Assembly (NCBI RefSeq): GCF_028330965.1
Contig: NZ_JAQMUB010000087.1
Span: forward strand, 62,001-126,000
From: Oscillatoria sp. CS-180
GTDB taxonomy: Bacteria > Cyanobacteriota > Cyanobacteriia > Phormidesmidales > Phormidesmidaceae
Reading direction: 5' to 3'
Length of the DNA: 64,000 nucleotides
Below are positions 36,574 to 46,488 of this stretch, in pieces; position 1 is the first letter of the stretch; each line of letters opens with the position of its first letter. The notes beneath the pieces are model-generated. The model was not told where the DNA came from. It saw only the letters and a list, made by a program, of their open reading frames with translations, and made no database searches. The translations under genes and the position numbers were made by a program.

Positions 36574-36732
36574 TCACATATCCATCAGGTCATAGCGCTT
36601 TTGCAAGTCGAGGAGTTGAACGCGAGCCTCGCCCGCGTTGTCTGCTAGATCCGCAAATTCTAGAAAGCGTCGCAGTTCCTTGCGGAGGAGCGATCGCACG
36701 ATCAGAGTGGCAGTATCAGTCACAGTTGCCAT
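36574..36732 (-). CDS. Small hypothetical protein, 52 residues
   Basis: The reading frame starts MATVTDTATLIVRSLLRKEL and continues with RRFLEFADLADNAGEARVQ, ending at TGA. It is helical and amphipathic, with a coiled-coil look. Ribosome-binding signals are weak. It lies between the convergent Uma2 gene and the Ycf46-like gene, on the same strand as the latter. It may be real, but evidence is limited to its protein-like sequence. Confidence 0.35.
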   Translation of the reverse strand: MATVTDTATLIVRSLLRKELRRFLEFADLADNAGEARVQLLDLQKRYDLMDM

Positions 36733-36823
36733 ACCGGTTATAGGAGATGCTACTGATATCCTATCTAGCTTAATGTGCAGTCATCGTCAGGCTTCATTAG
36801 CCTCCATCCGAGAAAGCGCATTT

Positions 36824-38377
36824 CTACCTGACGCTGACGAATCTTTCTTGGGCAACGACTCGGAGCTTATGCAGGTCTTCGCGGCGGCTGACGGATAGCG
36901 GTACGGTTGCTTTGACTTCTTCGACAATCAGCTCTGTGTTAACGGGGCGTCTTTCGTGGATGGCTTTGTAGAGGGAGGTGATAATGACTTGTTCGATTTC
37001 AGCGCCGCTGAAGCCGTCTGTGGCCTGGACTAATTCTGTAAGTTTGAAGCGTCTGGGGTCTTGTTTGCGGCGAATGAGATGGATTTGCAAGATGGCAGCG
37101 CGTTCGGTTTCGTCAGGGAGATCGACGAAGAAGATTTCGTCGAAGCGGCCTTTTCGCAATAGCTCTGAAGGGATGCGGGATAAGTTATTCGCGGTTGCTA
37201 CAACAAAGACATCTTCTGACTTTTCCTGAAGCCAGGTCAGAAAGTAGCCAAAGAGTCGGCGGCTGAGTCCGCCATCGGTGTCGCTCTCGGACTGTCCCAT
37301 GCTCTTTTCAATCTCGTCAATCCAGAGGACGGCGGGCGACATAGTTTCGGCTAATGTCACAGCTCGACGAAAGTTCTTTTCGGATTCGCCAATAAATTTG
37401 TCGTAAAGTCTGCCTGCATCTAGCTTTAGCAAAGGCATTTGCCATTCGCGGGCGATCGTCTTGGCTGCCAAAGACTTGCCGCACCCCTGAATACCGACAA
37501 TTAAGATGCCGCGAGGAGCAGGAAGATTCAAGGATTTTGCCTGGGCGCTAAATCCCACCCGAGCGCGTTTCAACCACTGCTTCAAACCGCTGAAGCCACC
37601 GAGTTGAGCGGGATTCATTTCGGGTGGAATATACTCTAGCAGACCCTCTTCGTGGAGCACTTGCACTTTGCGCTGCAGGACTCGCTTGACGTCGTCTTGA
37701 GTCAGCTTGCCGTCATCAAGGGCGGCAAAGGCGATAACCTGACGGGCCTGTTGTAGAGTCATGCCGCGCATGGCTTGGACCAGTGCTCTCATGCCCTCGG
37801 GAGCAATTTGGACTGAGATGCGGCCTTTGAGCGATCGCACCACCTCTGCGATCGCCTGATGCAGTTCGTCGGGTTCAGGCAGCTTGAGGTCAAAGTACAC
37901 CACGGCTTGGGCGATGTCGGGTGGCAGCGTGATGTTGTGTCCGGTAATGACCAGTGTTGATCGATTGTGAGCAAACTGTTGAATCACCTCACGCAGCTGT
38001 CGGCCAATCACCTCATCTTTCAGGTGCGGCCCCAAGTCTTTCATCCAGTAGATGGCCTGAAACTGGATATCTTCAATGTGTTTCAGCGCATCTACCGGAT
38101 CGCTGGTGCGCTCTAAAGCTTGGGGCTTTTGAGCGCCGGGTGGAGCGTATTCATTGGTCCAGCGGTTATGAATGTTACCCTGCGATCGCGTCAATCCTTG
38201 CGCCACACTCCACTCAAAAACGGCCATCTGCAAATCGTTAATCGCAGTGTTGATAAGTGTACGGACTCGCTCCTCCTCGACCGTTTCGATCACAATGGCG
38301 GAATGAAAAGACATCACCAAAGTCTGAAACAGACGGACGCTATTGGAGAAGGTCATAGGTCTAGGGGTGAAGAACAT
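36824..38377 (-). CDS. ycf46: Ycf46-like AAA+ ATPase
   Basis: A 517-residue protein. The N-terminal region (about residues 8-200) has the conserved FHSAIVIETVEEERV start and a divergent ATPase-like domain. The C-terminal half is an AAA domain: Walker A GIQGCGKSLAAKTI, Walker B VLWIDEIEK, sensor VVATANNLSRIPSELLRKGR and the arginine-finger region. Ycf46 proteins occur in cyanobacteria and red-lineage plastids; the Synechocystis homologue is reported to affect CO2 utilisation. An ATG at residue 8 (38356) is an alternative start. Stands alone on the minus strand. Confidence 0.88.
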   Translation of the reverse strand: MFFTPRPMTFSNSVRLFQTLVMSFHSAIVIETVEEERVRTLINTAINDLQMAVFEWSVAQGLTRSQGNIHNRWTNEYAPPGAQKPQALERTSDPVDALKHIEDIQFQAIYWMKDLGPHLKDEVIGRQLREVIQQFAHNRSTLVITGHNITLPPDIAQAVVYFDLKLPEPDELHQAIAEVVRSLKGRISVQIAPEGMRALVQAMRGMTLQQARQVIAFAALDDGKLTQDDVKRVLQRKVQVLHEEGLLEYIPPEMNPAQLGGFSGLKQWLKRARVGFSAQAKSLNLPAPRGILIVGIQGCGKSLAAKTIAREWQMPLLKLDAGRLYDKFIGESEKNFRRAVTLAETMSPAVLWIDEIEKSMGQSESDTDGGLSRRLFGYFLTWLQEKSEDVFVVATANNLSRIPSELLRKGRFDEIFFVDLPDETERAAILQIHLIRRKQDPRRFKLTELVQATDGFSGAEIEQVIITSLYKAIHERRPVNTELIVEEVKATVPLSVSRREDLHKLRVVAQERFVSVR

Positions 38378-38801
38378 CTGAGACTAGAATGCCCGCATGA
38401 GTGTGGCTATTCGTAACCGGATGCGCCCGTGGAGAAAGGCAGACGGTAGACCTTAGACGGCAAAATGGAATGCCTGCTGTGTAGGATGTGGCAACTGTTG
38501 CCTTAAACAAACTACTTGCTATGACCCTTGTTAGAGGACTACAAGTCGTCCTGGTGGATTCCAAAAATTTTCTCAGAACGGTCTACGCTGGGTCTTGGCT
38601 CTTAAGAAGATTTCTAAACATAACAATACCCAGCTGTGGTGCATTGCGCTGTGCTAATGGCGCCCTCCCAGCGGTAAATTCTTTCCTGGAGATCCTCTAA
38701 GCTTTTTCCGTAGATTTCCCAACGATTTTTCAAAGAAGGTGTTGATTTGCCAGTGAAAATGTCAGTCTATTAAAAACCTATGACTGCTGTTGGATGTTTT
38801 T
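38378..38801. other. Intergenic gap, 424 bases
   Basis: It lies between the divergent Ycf46-like and ATP-grasp genes. I see no clear gene or RNA; short unconvincing frames exist on both strands. It presumably holds two promoters. Confidence 0.4.
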
Positions 38802-40343
38802 ATGATGATCGACACCCTCTCTGCCCCTACCCAGCCATCCATGCAGTTTCAAGATCTTCAAACGCGGCTCAAGTCTCTCTGGCGATCGCCTGACGAATTT
38901 GATGTTGGCAATTGTCAGGTTTTAGTGGTGCCGTCTCTGAGTCTTGATCAGTCAGAACTGCAAAAGATTGAAGGATCCCATTATTACGAAGAAAGGCTGC
39001 TCTTCTCACTGGCTCGGTTGCGGAATCCCCACACGCGATTGATGTATGTGACTTCTCAGCCGCTACATCCCAGCGTCGTAGATTACTACCTAGAATTGCT
39101 GCCGGGGATTCCCAGTTCCCACGCCCGCGATCGCCTCGATCTATTCGCGACTTACGATGCGTCCCACAAGCCACTGACCCAAAAACTGCTAGAGCGCCCG
39201 CGACTGCTGGAGAAAATCCGTCGGCGTCTGCATCCTGAATATGCCTACATGGTGTGCTACAACTCTACGCCTTTAGAACGTGAACTCGCGCTGAAGTTGG
39301 AGATTCCGCTGCTAGCGCTTGATCCAGATTTGCTGTACTGGGGGACCAAGAGCGGTAGCCGTCAAATTTTTGCTGAGTGCGGCGTGCCTCATCCTGATGG
39401 CAGTGACCTGGTAGAAACTGCTGATGATCTAGCTGAGGTGACAGCAGATTTATGGGAACGACAGCCTCATCTAAAACGTATTGTCATTAAGCTCAACGAA
39501 GGATTTTCAGGAGAAGGTAACGCGCTCTTGCAGCTTCAGCCCCTCATCGAAGCGGATATCCTTGCGTCGAGCCGAGGCGAGCGGGTCCAAGCTTTGCGTA
39601 AAGCCCTAGGGGACTTGCGCTTTCAATGCAAAACAGAAACTTGGGAGCACTTTGAGAGAAAGATTCATGACCTGGGTGTGATTGCAGAAGCCTTTGTCGA
39701 AGGTGGTGAAAAGCGATCGCCCAGCGTGCAGGGACTCATCAATCCTTTAGGCTTGGTTGAAATGCTTTCGACCCATGACCAAGTTTTAGGCGGACCAGAT
39801 GGACAAATCTTCCTAGGCTGCTCTTTTCCGGCCAATGTGGAATATCGGCTGCGGATTCAGGCGATGGGCGAAGCCATTGGCAAAAATTTGGCGCAAAAAG
39901 GCGCCCTTGAACGCTACGGCGTGGACTTTATCGCGGTTCACAAACCAGAGCAAATTCCTGAATGGGAACTGCAAGCTATCGAGATCAACCTGCGAAAAGG
40001 CGGCACTACCCATCCCTTCATGGCCCTCAAGCTGCTGACGGATGGTCGATACAACAAGCAGGATGGTTTGTTCTATACTCGCCAGGGACAGCCTAAGTTC
40101 TACCGAGCTTCCGACAACCTGCAGAAGCCGGACTATCGCGGACTGTTGCCCAGCGATTTGATGGACATCATCATGAGCGATCGCCTCCATTTCAACAGCA
40201 TTGAAGGGGTCGGCGCTGCCTTTCATCTCATGGGCTGTCTCTCTGAATATGGCAAGCTTGGACTAACCAGCATCGGCAACTCTCCAGAACAAGCTGACGA
40301 AATCTACGACTCGGTTGTAGATTCTCTTGATCGCGCAACCTGA
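38802..40343 (+). CDS. ATP-grasp protein related to peptide ligase PGM1
   Basis: About 513 residues from the ATG at 38802 (a second ATG follows at once). Residues 10-200 form an N-terminal alpha/beta region with VVPSLSLDQSELQKIEGSHY, which binds the pattern of this family. Residues 210-460 are an ATP-grasp fold: RIVIKLNEGFSGEGNALLQL, EAFVEGGEKRSPSVQ and ELQAIEINLRKGGTTHPFMAL, the last giving the metal-binding E-x-N. The best match I recall is the 'peptide ligase PGM1-related' group of actinobacteria and cyanobacteria, which join an amino-acid or acid to a carboxylate. No partner genes lie beside it, so the product is unknown. Confidence 0.75.
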   Translation: MMIDTLSAPTQPSMQFQDLQTRLKSLWRSPDEFDVGNCQVLVVPSLSLDQSELQKIEGSHYYEERLLFSLARLRNPHTRLMYVTSQPLHPSVVDYYLELLPGIPSSHARDRLDLFATYDASHKPLTQKLLERPRLLEKIRRRLHPEYAYMVCYNSTPLERELALKLEIPLLALDPDLLYWGTKSGSRQIFAECGVPHPDGSDLVETADDLAEVTADLWERQPHLKRIVIKLNEGFSGEGNALLQLQPLIEADILASSRGERVQALRKALGDLRFQCKTETWEHFERKIHDLGVIAEAFVEGGEKRSPSVQGLINPLGLVEMLSTHDQVLGGPDGQIFLGCSFPANVEYRLRIQAMGEAIGKNLAQKGALERYGVDFIAVHKPEQIPEWELQAIEINLRKGGTTHPFMALKLLTDGRYNKQDGLFYTRQGQPKFYRASDNLQKPDYRGLLPSDLMDIIMSDRLHFNSIEGVGAAFHLMGCLSEYGKLGLTSIGNSPEQADEIYDSVVDSLDRAT

Positions 40344-40410
40344 ATAGAGTGAATAGGCTGTGAAACAGCAGACGATGCTGCTGTTTCTGAGAATGAACTG
40401 GTCCAATATC

Positions 40411-41226
40411 TCAACCCGAGCCAGTCGAGAAAAACTGTCGAAAATCCTCATCCGCATCGCTGAGTTGGGCTGCCTTCGCCCCTAAAGCGGTTAGTTTTTC
40501 AACTAAATGTGCACAAGCAGGACGTTCCGTAGCGTAGTGCCCAGCATCAATGAGGATAAGACCGCGATCGCGAGCCTCTTGAAACTGGTGAAACTTACAG
40601 TCTGACGTGAGATAGACTTGTGCTCCAGTCTTCACGACATCGTCTATAAAGCTAGCCCCCGATCCACCTAGCACAGCCACTCGATCAATGTGCTGATGCA
40701 AATTCGCGTCAGGTGAATAGATGAGATCCGGTGGAGACAACTGCGTTTGAATCATCGCAAGCAACTGCTGAAGCGTCATAGCATTAGATAGATGACCCAC
40801 ACGACCGTATCCAACTTCCGGCTGAGTGGGGACAACTGGCTCGACGGCCTGTAGCTGAAGCATCTGAGCCAGCACGTCGGCGGTACCATCCGCCACCTGA
40901 TCGAAATTGGTATGAGCGCTGTAAATCCCAATTTTGTGAGTGATGCTGAGCTGCACCATCGCCCCAATGCCATCCTTCTTTTGCACGGACTTTAGGGGAC
41001 TGAAAATCAAGGGATGGTGGGCAAAGATGAGATTGATAGGAATGCCAGACTGTTGTAAGGCGATCGCCTCATTCATGACCGATAGCGTTGGCGTCAGACA
41101 CACCAAAGCATAGGCCGGAGCATCTAGAATCCCCGGTTCCACCTGCCAGCCGCAGTTATCCCACTTCTCTTGCCAGGAGGGAGGTGCCCAGGCTTCAAAG
41201 GCTTGAATAAGTTGTGCGATCGTCAT
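40411..41226 (-). CDS. Nif3-like dinuclear metal center protein
   Basis: A 271-residue protein. The start MTIAQLIQAFEAWAPPSWQE, the NCGWQVEP motif, the FAHHPLIFSPLKSV metal-binding histidine pair, YSAHTNFDQVADG and the C-terminal LILIDAGHYATERPA block match the Nif3/YbgI family. These form hexameric toroids with two metal ions. Some are annotated as GTP cyclohydrolase 1 type 2, without firm function. It is preceded on the same strand by ddl, 57 bases apart, so they may share a transcript. Confidence 0.92.
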   Translation of the reverse strand: MTIAQLIQAFEAWAPPSWQEKWDNCGWQVEPGILDAPAYALVCLTPTLSVMNEAIALQQSGIPINLIFAHHPLIFSPLKSVQKKDGIGAMVQLSITHKIGIYSAHTNFDQVADGTADVLAQMLQLQAVEPVVPTQPEVGYGRVGHLSNAMTLQQLLAMIQTQLSPPDLIYSPDANLHQHIDRVAVLGGSGASFIDDVVKTGAQVYLTSDCKFHQFQEARDRGLILIDAGHYATERPACAHLVEKLTALGAKAAQLSDADEDFRQFFSTGSG

Positions 41227-41283
41227 AGCGATGATTCTGAAACGAAGAGCAAACTGTAGATACGCTAGCAGCTTCCCGCTAGG

Positions 41284-42363
41284 TTAGGAGTCCTCAGGGT
41301 CAACATTGCCCGTGCGCTCAAAGCCCAGCTGTACAAGTCGATCAACTAATTCCTCGAAGCTGACGCCACTAGCCTGCCACAGCATAGGATACATGCTGGT
41401 TTGTGTGAAGCCAGGCAGCGTATTGATTTCGTTAATGAAAACTTCGCCCGAGGATTCCACATAGAAGAAATCAACCCGTGAAATGCCAGCCGCATCGACT
41501 GCTTGAAACGCCTGGACAGCCATTTCCTGAATCCGGCGGCTAACCGTCTCAGGAAGATTAGCCGGAATTGTTAGATCAGCCTGCCCTGCCGTATATTTTG
41601 TGTCGTAATCATAGAAGTCACTGCTGAAGCTGATTTCACCTACAACTGAAGCTTTGGGCATATCATTGCCCAGCACCGCGCATTCGACTTCACGCGCCTC
41701 AACTCCCGCTTCCACAATTAAGCGACGGTCGTAGCTAGCGGCACTGTCCAGAGCCGCTTCCAACTCCTGACGCGATCGCACCTTTGCGATCCCTACAGAT
41801 GACCCCAGATTGGCAGGTTTAACAAACGCAGGATAGCCCAATGCTTCCTCAATGCGATCGCACAACTTTGGAAACACACAGGGATTCGACCATACCTCTG
41901 CCCGCGATACCGCAACATATTTGACCTGGGGCAAACCCGCCTGAGCAAATGCCGTCTTCATCGCCAGCTTATCCATGCCTACAGCGGACCCCAGCACCCC
42001 CGACCCGACAAACGGCTTTTTAAGCAGCGTCAGCAGTCCTTGAATTGTGCCATCCTCGCCATTGGGACCATGCAGCACAGGAAACCAGATATCGATGTTT
42101 GCCAATTCCGCTCCACCCGGCAGGCGGTTAGCGGCATCATCATCGACCTCAACCGTCATCGGTTGCCCCACTTGCAAAACCTTTGCCGCCTCAGTGCCAA
42201 ACATCCAGGCCCCCGCCTTGGTGATATAGACCGGGAGGACCGTGTAGACATCGCGATTTTGTCCCCGTGAGAGCGCATTCGCGATTGCCTGGGCCGAGCG
42301 AATAGACACCTCATGCTCCCCAGAGCAACCGCCAAACAATACCCCCACTTGACACTTCGCCAT
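41284..42363 (-). CDS. ddl: D-alanine--D-alanine ligase
   Basis: About 359 residues from the ATG at 42363, which has a GGGGAGACAG ribosome-binding stretch; longer upstream frames lack support. Motifs: [18 protein letters not shown] at the N-terminus, [41 protein letters not shown], and the metal-binding [19 protein letters not shown]. It joins two D-alanines for peptidoglycan precursors, in the cytoplasm. Gap to the Nif3 gene is 57 bases. Confidence 0.95.
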   Translation of the reverse strand: MAKCQVGVLFGGCSGEHEVSIRSAQAIANALSRGQNRDVYTVLPVYITKAGAWMFGTEAAKVLQVGQPMTVEVDDDAANRLPGGAELANIDIWFPVLHGPNGEDGTIQGLLTLLKKPFVGSGVLGSAVGMDKLAMKTAFAQAGLPQVKYVAVSRAEVWSNPCVFPKLCDRIEEALGYPAFVKPANLGSSVGIAKVRSRQELEAALDSAASYDRRLIVEAGVEAREVECAVLGNDMPKASVVGEISFSSDFYDYDTKYTAGQADLTIPANLPETVSRRIQEMAVQAFQAVDAAGISRVDFFYVESSGEVFINEINTLPGFTQTSMYPMLWQASGVSFEELVDRLVQLGFERTGNVDPEDS

Positions 42364-42521
42364 ATCTGTCTCCCCTCCTCGGCTCATTGATTCAATCAGT
42401 ATAGGGGTGAAAGGCTGAAGGATGCGGTTCGCTACCGCGAAGTAGTGGGGTGGAACGACACCTAAGAGAAACAAAATCAGGTGTATAACTAGCTTGCTGG
42501 ATAGCCGTAAAAAAGCTTGGC

Positions 42522-42558
42522 AAAAAAAGACCCCAAGCCTCGCAAAGAAGCTCAGGGT
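42522..42558 (-). terminator. Probable terminator downstream of the EF-hand mini gene
   Basis: Read on the minus strand, CCCTGAGCTTC and GAGGCTTGGGG form a stem with mismatches, followed by a run of seven Ts (42522-42528 as A on the plus strand). It lies about 235 bases past the EF-hand gene. Otherwise the 42364-42794 gap shows no gene. Confidence 0.5.
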
Positions 42559-42794
42559 GCGACAATCAGGGTGCATCTACCACTACACCTTTCGATGTAG
42601 AACCCACCCGTCCGGAGAGAAACGAAGGTTTACGCAAACTTTCTGAAGTGTTTATCGTGACACCCTCAGCGATCGCTGCTCGCCATCAGATCCGAAAAAC
42701 AGTGTAGGGCGATCGCAATTGATAACAATGAAGGGACCTGCAGAAATCCCTAGCAGAGACACCAAGGCTTTACACCAGTGTAGAACTACCCAAA

Positions 42795-42968
42795 CTAATT
42801 TCGCCGTTGATCACGGTTGTACCGTCTTAGCTCTGCTAGAGTCACTTCGCCATCGCCATTCAAATCAGCAGCGGCATTGCTCAGAGAAACCTGCTCTGCA
42901 TTAGCGATCGCGGCAAACGTTCCAGTGCTGATGAACATTATCAAAGTAGACAATAAAAGCCGTCTCAT
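42795..42968 (-). CDS. Small secreted EF-hand protein, 57 residues
   Basis: The ATG at 42968 opens MRRLLLSTLIMFISTGTFAA, a clean signal peptide, with cleavage probable at IANA|EQ. The mature part of about 33 residues contains one canonical EF-hand loop, DLNGDGEVTLAE. Ligands D, N, D, G at positions 1, 3, 5, 6, hydrophobic V at 8, and E at 12 are all present. It ends LRRYNRDQRRN. It could bind Ca2+ in the periplasm or outside. An upstream GAGG lies at suitable spacing. I know no named family. It lies between ddl and kaiC. Confidence 0.7.
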   Translation of the reverse strand: MRRLLLSTLIMFISTGTFAAIANAEQVSLSNAAADLNGDGEVTLAELRRYNRDQRRN

Positions 42969-43143
42969 TGTAGAAACCTCAATTCAACAAAAGTCAAAAC
43001 CGCTATGCGATACGGGTTTACTTGCTTGGTTTCTAGTGTGAAAGGCGTAGCTGAGACGGCAATCAGCAGCAGTTGAGTGCTGATTAAAAGACGACTGAGA
43101 TTCCGATAAATTTCATCCTAAGGGATGATGGATCGCTTTTTTC

Positions 43144-44697
43144 CTAAAGGTTGTCTTGTTGGACGCCCTGGACAATACGAGAAAGCTCCGTTTTCTCATC
43201 GACGCTGATGCGAGTGGGTGAACCACTGATGATGCGCTCTAGATTGCGGAAAGAGTCCTTAATTTCTGGTCCTTGATCCGTGATGGTGTATTCGCGAATG
43301 CCTTTATCATGCCAAGACCCTCTCATCTTGAAGACGTTGATGGCCCGTGACATTTCGCCCCGGACTTCAACGTATTGGAGCATGAGAATCGTGTCGGTAA
43401 TGGTCGAGATGTGGGACTCGGTAATGGAATGTAGCCCCATGAACTGCTCGGTGGTGTTAGTAAAAAAGCCTGTGATTTCTTCTTGCTTGGCATAGCCCGT
43501 GACACCAATAACGAACTGCCGGAAAGAACTGTTGCTGACGCCACGATCAAGAGCTGAGAGCGAGTCGATCGCAATGCGAGCAGGCTTGAACTGAGAAATT
43601 TGGGACTTAATAATCTGTAGATGATCCTCTAGTCCAGCTGATTCAGGATAGGCACAGAGAATTTTCAAGAGGCCCTGCTGCTCTAAATCTTCAAAATCAA
43701 TTCCCCAAGATGTCGCATTACGTAAGAGTTGTGCCCTGGATTCTTCGTATGCAAAGAGAATAGCCCGTTCTCCACTCAAGCAACCCGTTTGTAGAAACTT
43801 ACTGACCAAGAGCGTTTTGCCTGTTCCCGTTGCCCCCGTCGCCAGAATGATTGAATCGCGGAAAAAGCCGCCGCCGCACATTTCGTCTAAGGTTTCCACG
43901 CCGGAGGATACACGAACGTTAGAAGACCGTTGAGTCAAGCGCATCGCTCCCAATGGGAAGATATTGATGCCGTCATTCACAATTGTGAAGGGATATTCTC
44001 CCTTCATATGAGTCGTGCCACGCAGTTTTAAAATCTCAATCGTGCGACGGCGACGCTCCCCCTCCAGCACATTACGGACAATGACGACGTTGTCTGAAAC
44101 AAATTCCTCGACGCCATAGCGAGCCACAGGCCCGTATTCATCAACTCGCTCCGTGGTCATGATGGTCGTCACTCCCATTTGCTTCAGACGGGCCGCTAGC
44201 CTAAAAATTTCCCGTCTGACCACAGACGCAGCGTCGTACTGCTGAAAAACAGCCGTGACTGAATCAATCGAAACCCGCTGAGCCTTATATTTGCGAATCG
44301 CGTACTGAATCCGTTCGATTAATGCCGATAAATCAAAGCTGCCGACAACATCCTGGCCTTCAGGATCTGGAGAAGCATCCAGAATAAACATTTTTCCTTC
44401 ATCGATCAGCTTTTGTAAATCCCAGCCAAAACTCTTAGCATTTTTGATAATGTCAGAGGGAGACTCTTCGAAGGTCACGAAAACGCCAGGTTCTTCAAAA
44501 TGAATGATGCCTAAGTAGAGAAACTGGACTGCCATCAAAGTTTTGCCCGTGCCCGAAGTGCCGCTTACAAGCGTTGTTCGACCAACCGGTAAGCCTCCAT
44601 GACTAATATCGTCAAACCCTTCGATCAGGGTACGAATCTTAGCAATGCTATCGGAACGATTAATCGAGTAAGTATCGTTCTGGGAAAGTTGACTCAT
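43144..44697 (-). CDS. kaiC: Circadian clock ATPase/kinase KaiC
   Basis: A 517-residue protein with duplicated RecA-like domains CI and CII. CI has Walker A GTSGTGKT (46-53) and the catalytic glutamates in FVTFEESP (about 77-78). CII has Walker A GATGTGKT. The phosphosites S-T in ESHISTITD fall at about residues 431-432, matching Ser431/Thr432 of Synechococcus. ATPase, autokinase and autophosphatase activities drive the clock, with output to transcription through SasA and CikA. No residue expected for function is missing. It is last in the kaiA-kaiB-kaiC unit, 162 bases after kaiB. Confidence 0.98.
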   Translation of the reverse strand: MSQLSQNDTYSINRSDSIAKIRTLIEGFDDISHGGLPVGRTTLVSGTSGTGKTLMAVQFLYLGIIHFEEPGVFVTFEESPSDIIKNAKSFGWDLQKLIDEGKMFILDASPDPEGQDVVGSFDLSALIERIQYAIRKYKAQRVSIDSVTAVFQQYDAASVVRREIFRLAARLKQMGVTTIMTTERVDEYGPVARYGVEEFVSDNVVIVRNVLEGERRRRTIEILKLRGTTHMKGEYPFTIVNDGINIFPLGAMRLTQRSSNVRVSSGVETLDEMCGGGFFRDSIILATGATGTGKTLLVSKFLQTGCLSGERAILFAYEESRAQLLRNATSWGIDFEDLEQQGLLKILCAYPESAGLEDHLQIIKSQISQFKPARIAIDSLSALDRGVSNSSFRQFVIGVTGYAKQEEITGFFTNTTEQFMGLHSITESHISTITDTILMLQYVEVRGEMSRAINVFKMRGSWHDKGIREYTITDQGPEIKDSFRNLERIISGSPTRISVDEKTELSRIVQGVQQDNL

Positions 44698-44859
44698 AAG
44701 AACTTGTAAAACAGCTGGGCTGAACTGTCGAGCTAATTCCTGGCTTTAAACTCAGCCTTTAAGGTTAGCGCGATCGCGGCGTATTGTGAAATCTTGATGC
44801 GGATGATGGACAACCAGGTCAGTTTGAGGCCCTAATTATCCTTAGTCACCTAACTATCC

Positions 44860-45174
44860 TTAGTCATTTGAGTCGTCTTCACGCAACTCCTCGTACAGCA
44901 GATCCAGCCCAATGAGAACCCTTTCCCGATCAGACAAGTCACCAATGATTTTACGAACGGGGGGCGGTAAGATTTTCGCCAAAGTCGGTGTTGCCAAGAT
45001 TTTGTCCTCTTCAGCTAATTGGGGATTTTTGAGCACATCAATGACCTTCAGCGCATAGACCCCCTGAAATTCTTCTTCTAATATCTGGTTTAGCGTTTTC
45101 AAAGCCCGTACCGAGTTCGGTGTATTACCCGCTACGTATAGCTTCAACACATAGGTCTTTTTTAACGTGCTCAT
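44860..45174 (-). CDS. kaiB: Circadian clock protein KaiB
   Basis: A 104-residue protein. [40 protein letters not shown] and [20 protein letters not shown] match KaiB closely. KaiB switches fold and binds KaiC CI in the night phase, sequestering KaiA. Length agrees with standard KaiB. It lies 86 bases downstream of kaiA; a separate kaiBC promoter is possible in that interval. Confidence 0.98.
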   Translation of the reverse strand: MSTLKKTYVLKLYVAGNTPNSVRALKTLNQILEEEFQGVYALKVIDVLKNPQLAEEDKILATPTLAKILPPPVRKIIGDLSDRERVLIGLDLLYEELREDDSND

Positions 45175-45260
45175 GGCTCAATCATTTAAAGGGTCAGAAA
45201 ACAGGGCACACGGTGCAGCAGCTTAATGCAGCCGTCTTTTGGAATGATACATAGAGAAGA

Positions 45261-46151
45261 TTAAGCCTCACGGGGAATAGAGCGGCGGTACATTTCGCAC
45301 AAATGAGCAATGACATCGATTAACGTTAGACGATAGTCCAGTAAAATCTCTTCGCTGCGACCTTCTAACTTCAACTGTTTCGAAAAGTTGTCCATCAGCT
45401 CCATGTGAACTTCCACGAGCTTGGAAACAGAAATATCTGCAAAGAACACGGTGTTCACAAAATTGTCTATTTTCTGATTCAGGGCTTCATCTTTAGCAAA
45501 GTAGCTGAGAATGATGTTTCGATAGTCAAGCCGTAGTTTTTCTAAAACTTCAGATCGCTCGGCTGGCGTTAAATGACGCAGAAAATTGTCAGGGTTTCTT
45601 TTGTAATAGACTCCGAGATATCCCAGTCGTTCTTGTAGCTTTTCAGATAGCCGCTGCTGCTGCAAACTTAACAAAAAACGGCGTGTGTCCTCCAAAGAGG
45701 GAATATTTTCTTCGCTTGAGAGCTGATTGAAAGGCAGATTGAGAAACTGACTGATCGCTCGATGGATATGGTGTTCAAGCTGAGATAAGTCAGAGCGATC
45801 TATACATATTGTTTCCTGATGATACTGGGCTAGTAGTTCATGGGTGGCATTGGGACTGAAGCGATCGCTGGCCTGAGTCTCCCCTTGAGCAGATGCATCA
45901 GACAGATCAATCACAAGCATTGGCAATAAAATGTCTTGTGATCTCAGGGTTGTCAGCAGCGCAGAAAGGGGGAGTGACAGCTCAATGACTAAGCAGTCTA
46001 CTCGATGGCGATTTTGCTCAATCCAGTGCAGAAAGGAGTCCTGGGCTTCCCCGAGGTGAACGTGGTGGGTTTGCGTATCCAGTTCAGCTGTTAGGACTTG
46101 GCTTAGCTCACGCGACTCAGCAAAACCTCCAATCAGAAATTGTGAATGCAA
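45261..46151 (-). CDS. kaiA: Circadian clock protein KaiA
   Basis: A 296-residue full-length KaiA. Residues 1-130 are the pseudo-receiver domain (FLIGGFAESRELSQVLTAEL, no phosphoacceptor aspartate expected). Residues 155-290 are the four-helix C-terminal domain (RRFLLSLQQQRLSEKLQERL, YLGVYYKRNPDNFLRHL, VSKLVEVHMELMDNFSKQLK) which binds KaiC and promotes phosphorylation. Some filamentous cyanobacteria have a shortened KaiA lacking the N-terminal domain; this one is full length. It is first in the kai cluster and divergent from the kinase-like gene. Confidence 0.97.
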   Translation of the reverse strand: MHSQFLIGGFAESRELSQVLTAELDTQTHHVHLGEAQDSFLHWIEQNRHRVDCLVIELSLPLSALLTTLRSQDILLPMLVIDLSDASAQGETQASDRFSPNATHELLAQYHQETICIDRSDLSQLEHHIHRAISQFLNLPFNQLSSEENIPSLEDTRRFLLSLQQQRLSEKLQERLGYLGVYYKRNPDNFLRHLTPAERSEVLEKLRLDYRNIILSYFAKDEALNQKIDNFVNTVFFADISVSKLVEVHMELMDNFSKQLKLEGRSEEILLDYRLTLIDVIAHLCEMYRRSIPREA

Positions 46152-46488
46152 GGGTTCAAACTCTCTAAAGAATCATAGATACGTTGCTTTTTCTGTATCC
46201 AAAAATCTCTATAACTGTTGCCATAGATAGCGTTAAAGCAACCAGCGGTAAGCGTTTCATATTGTTTCATTCTACTGCATGCGTCCTTGAGTAGAACATG
46301 GCAGCCATAACGGAGGAAGGACAGGTCTTAATTTCGGACAATTTTATACCTTAATGATTATCTATATAGATTACAGTCTGGGGATAAAGCGTTATCTTAA
46401 GCTGTGTAGACAATCTTTTGTCAATACTCAGCGCTTAGTTTTAGCCGATTGAGTCCTATAGCACCCACTCACTGAGGCGGTACAGGGT
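46152..46488. promoter_or_regulatory. Divergent promoter region between kaiA and a kinase-like gene
   Basis: A 337-base gap with no gene. It must hold the kaiA promoter on the minus strand and that of the kinase-like gene on the plus strand, and could allow co-regulation. I do not see a recognised operator. Confidence 0.4.
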
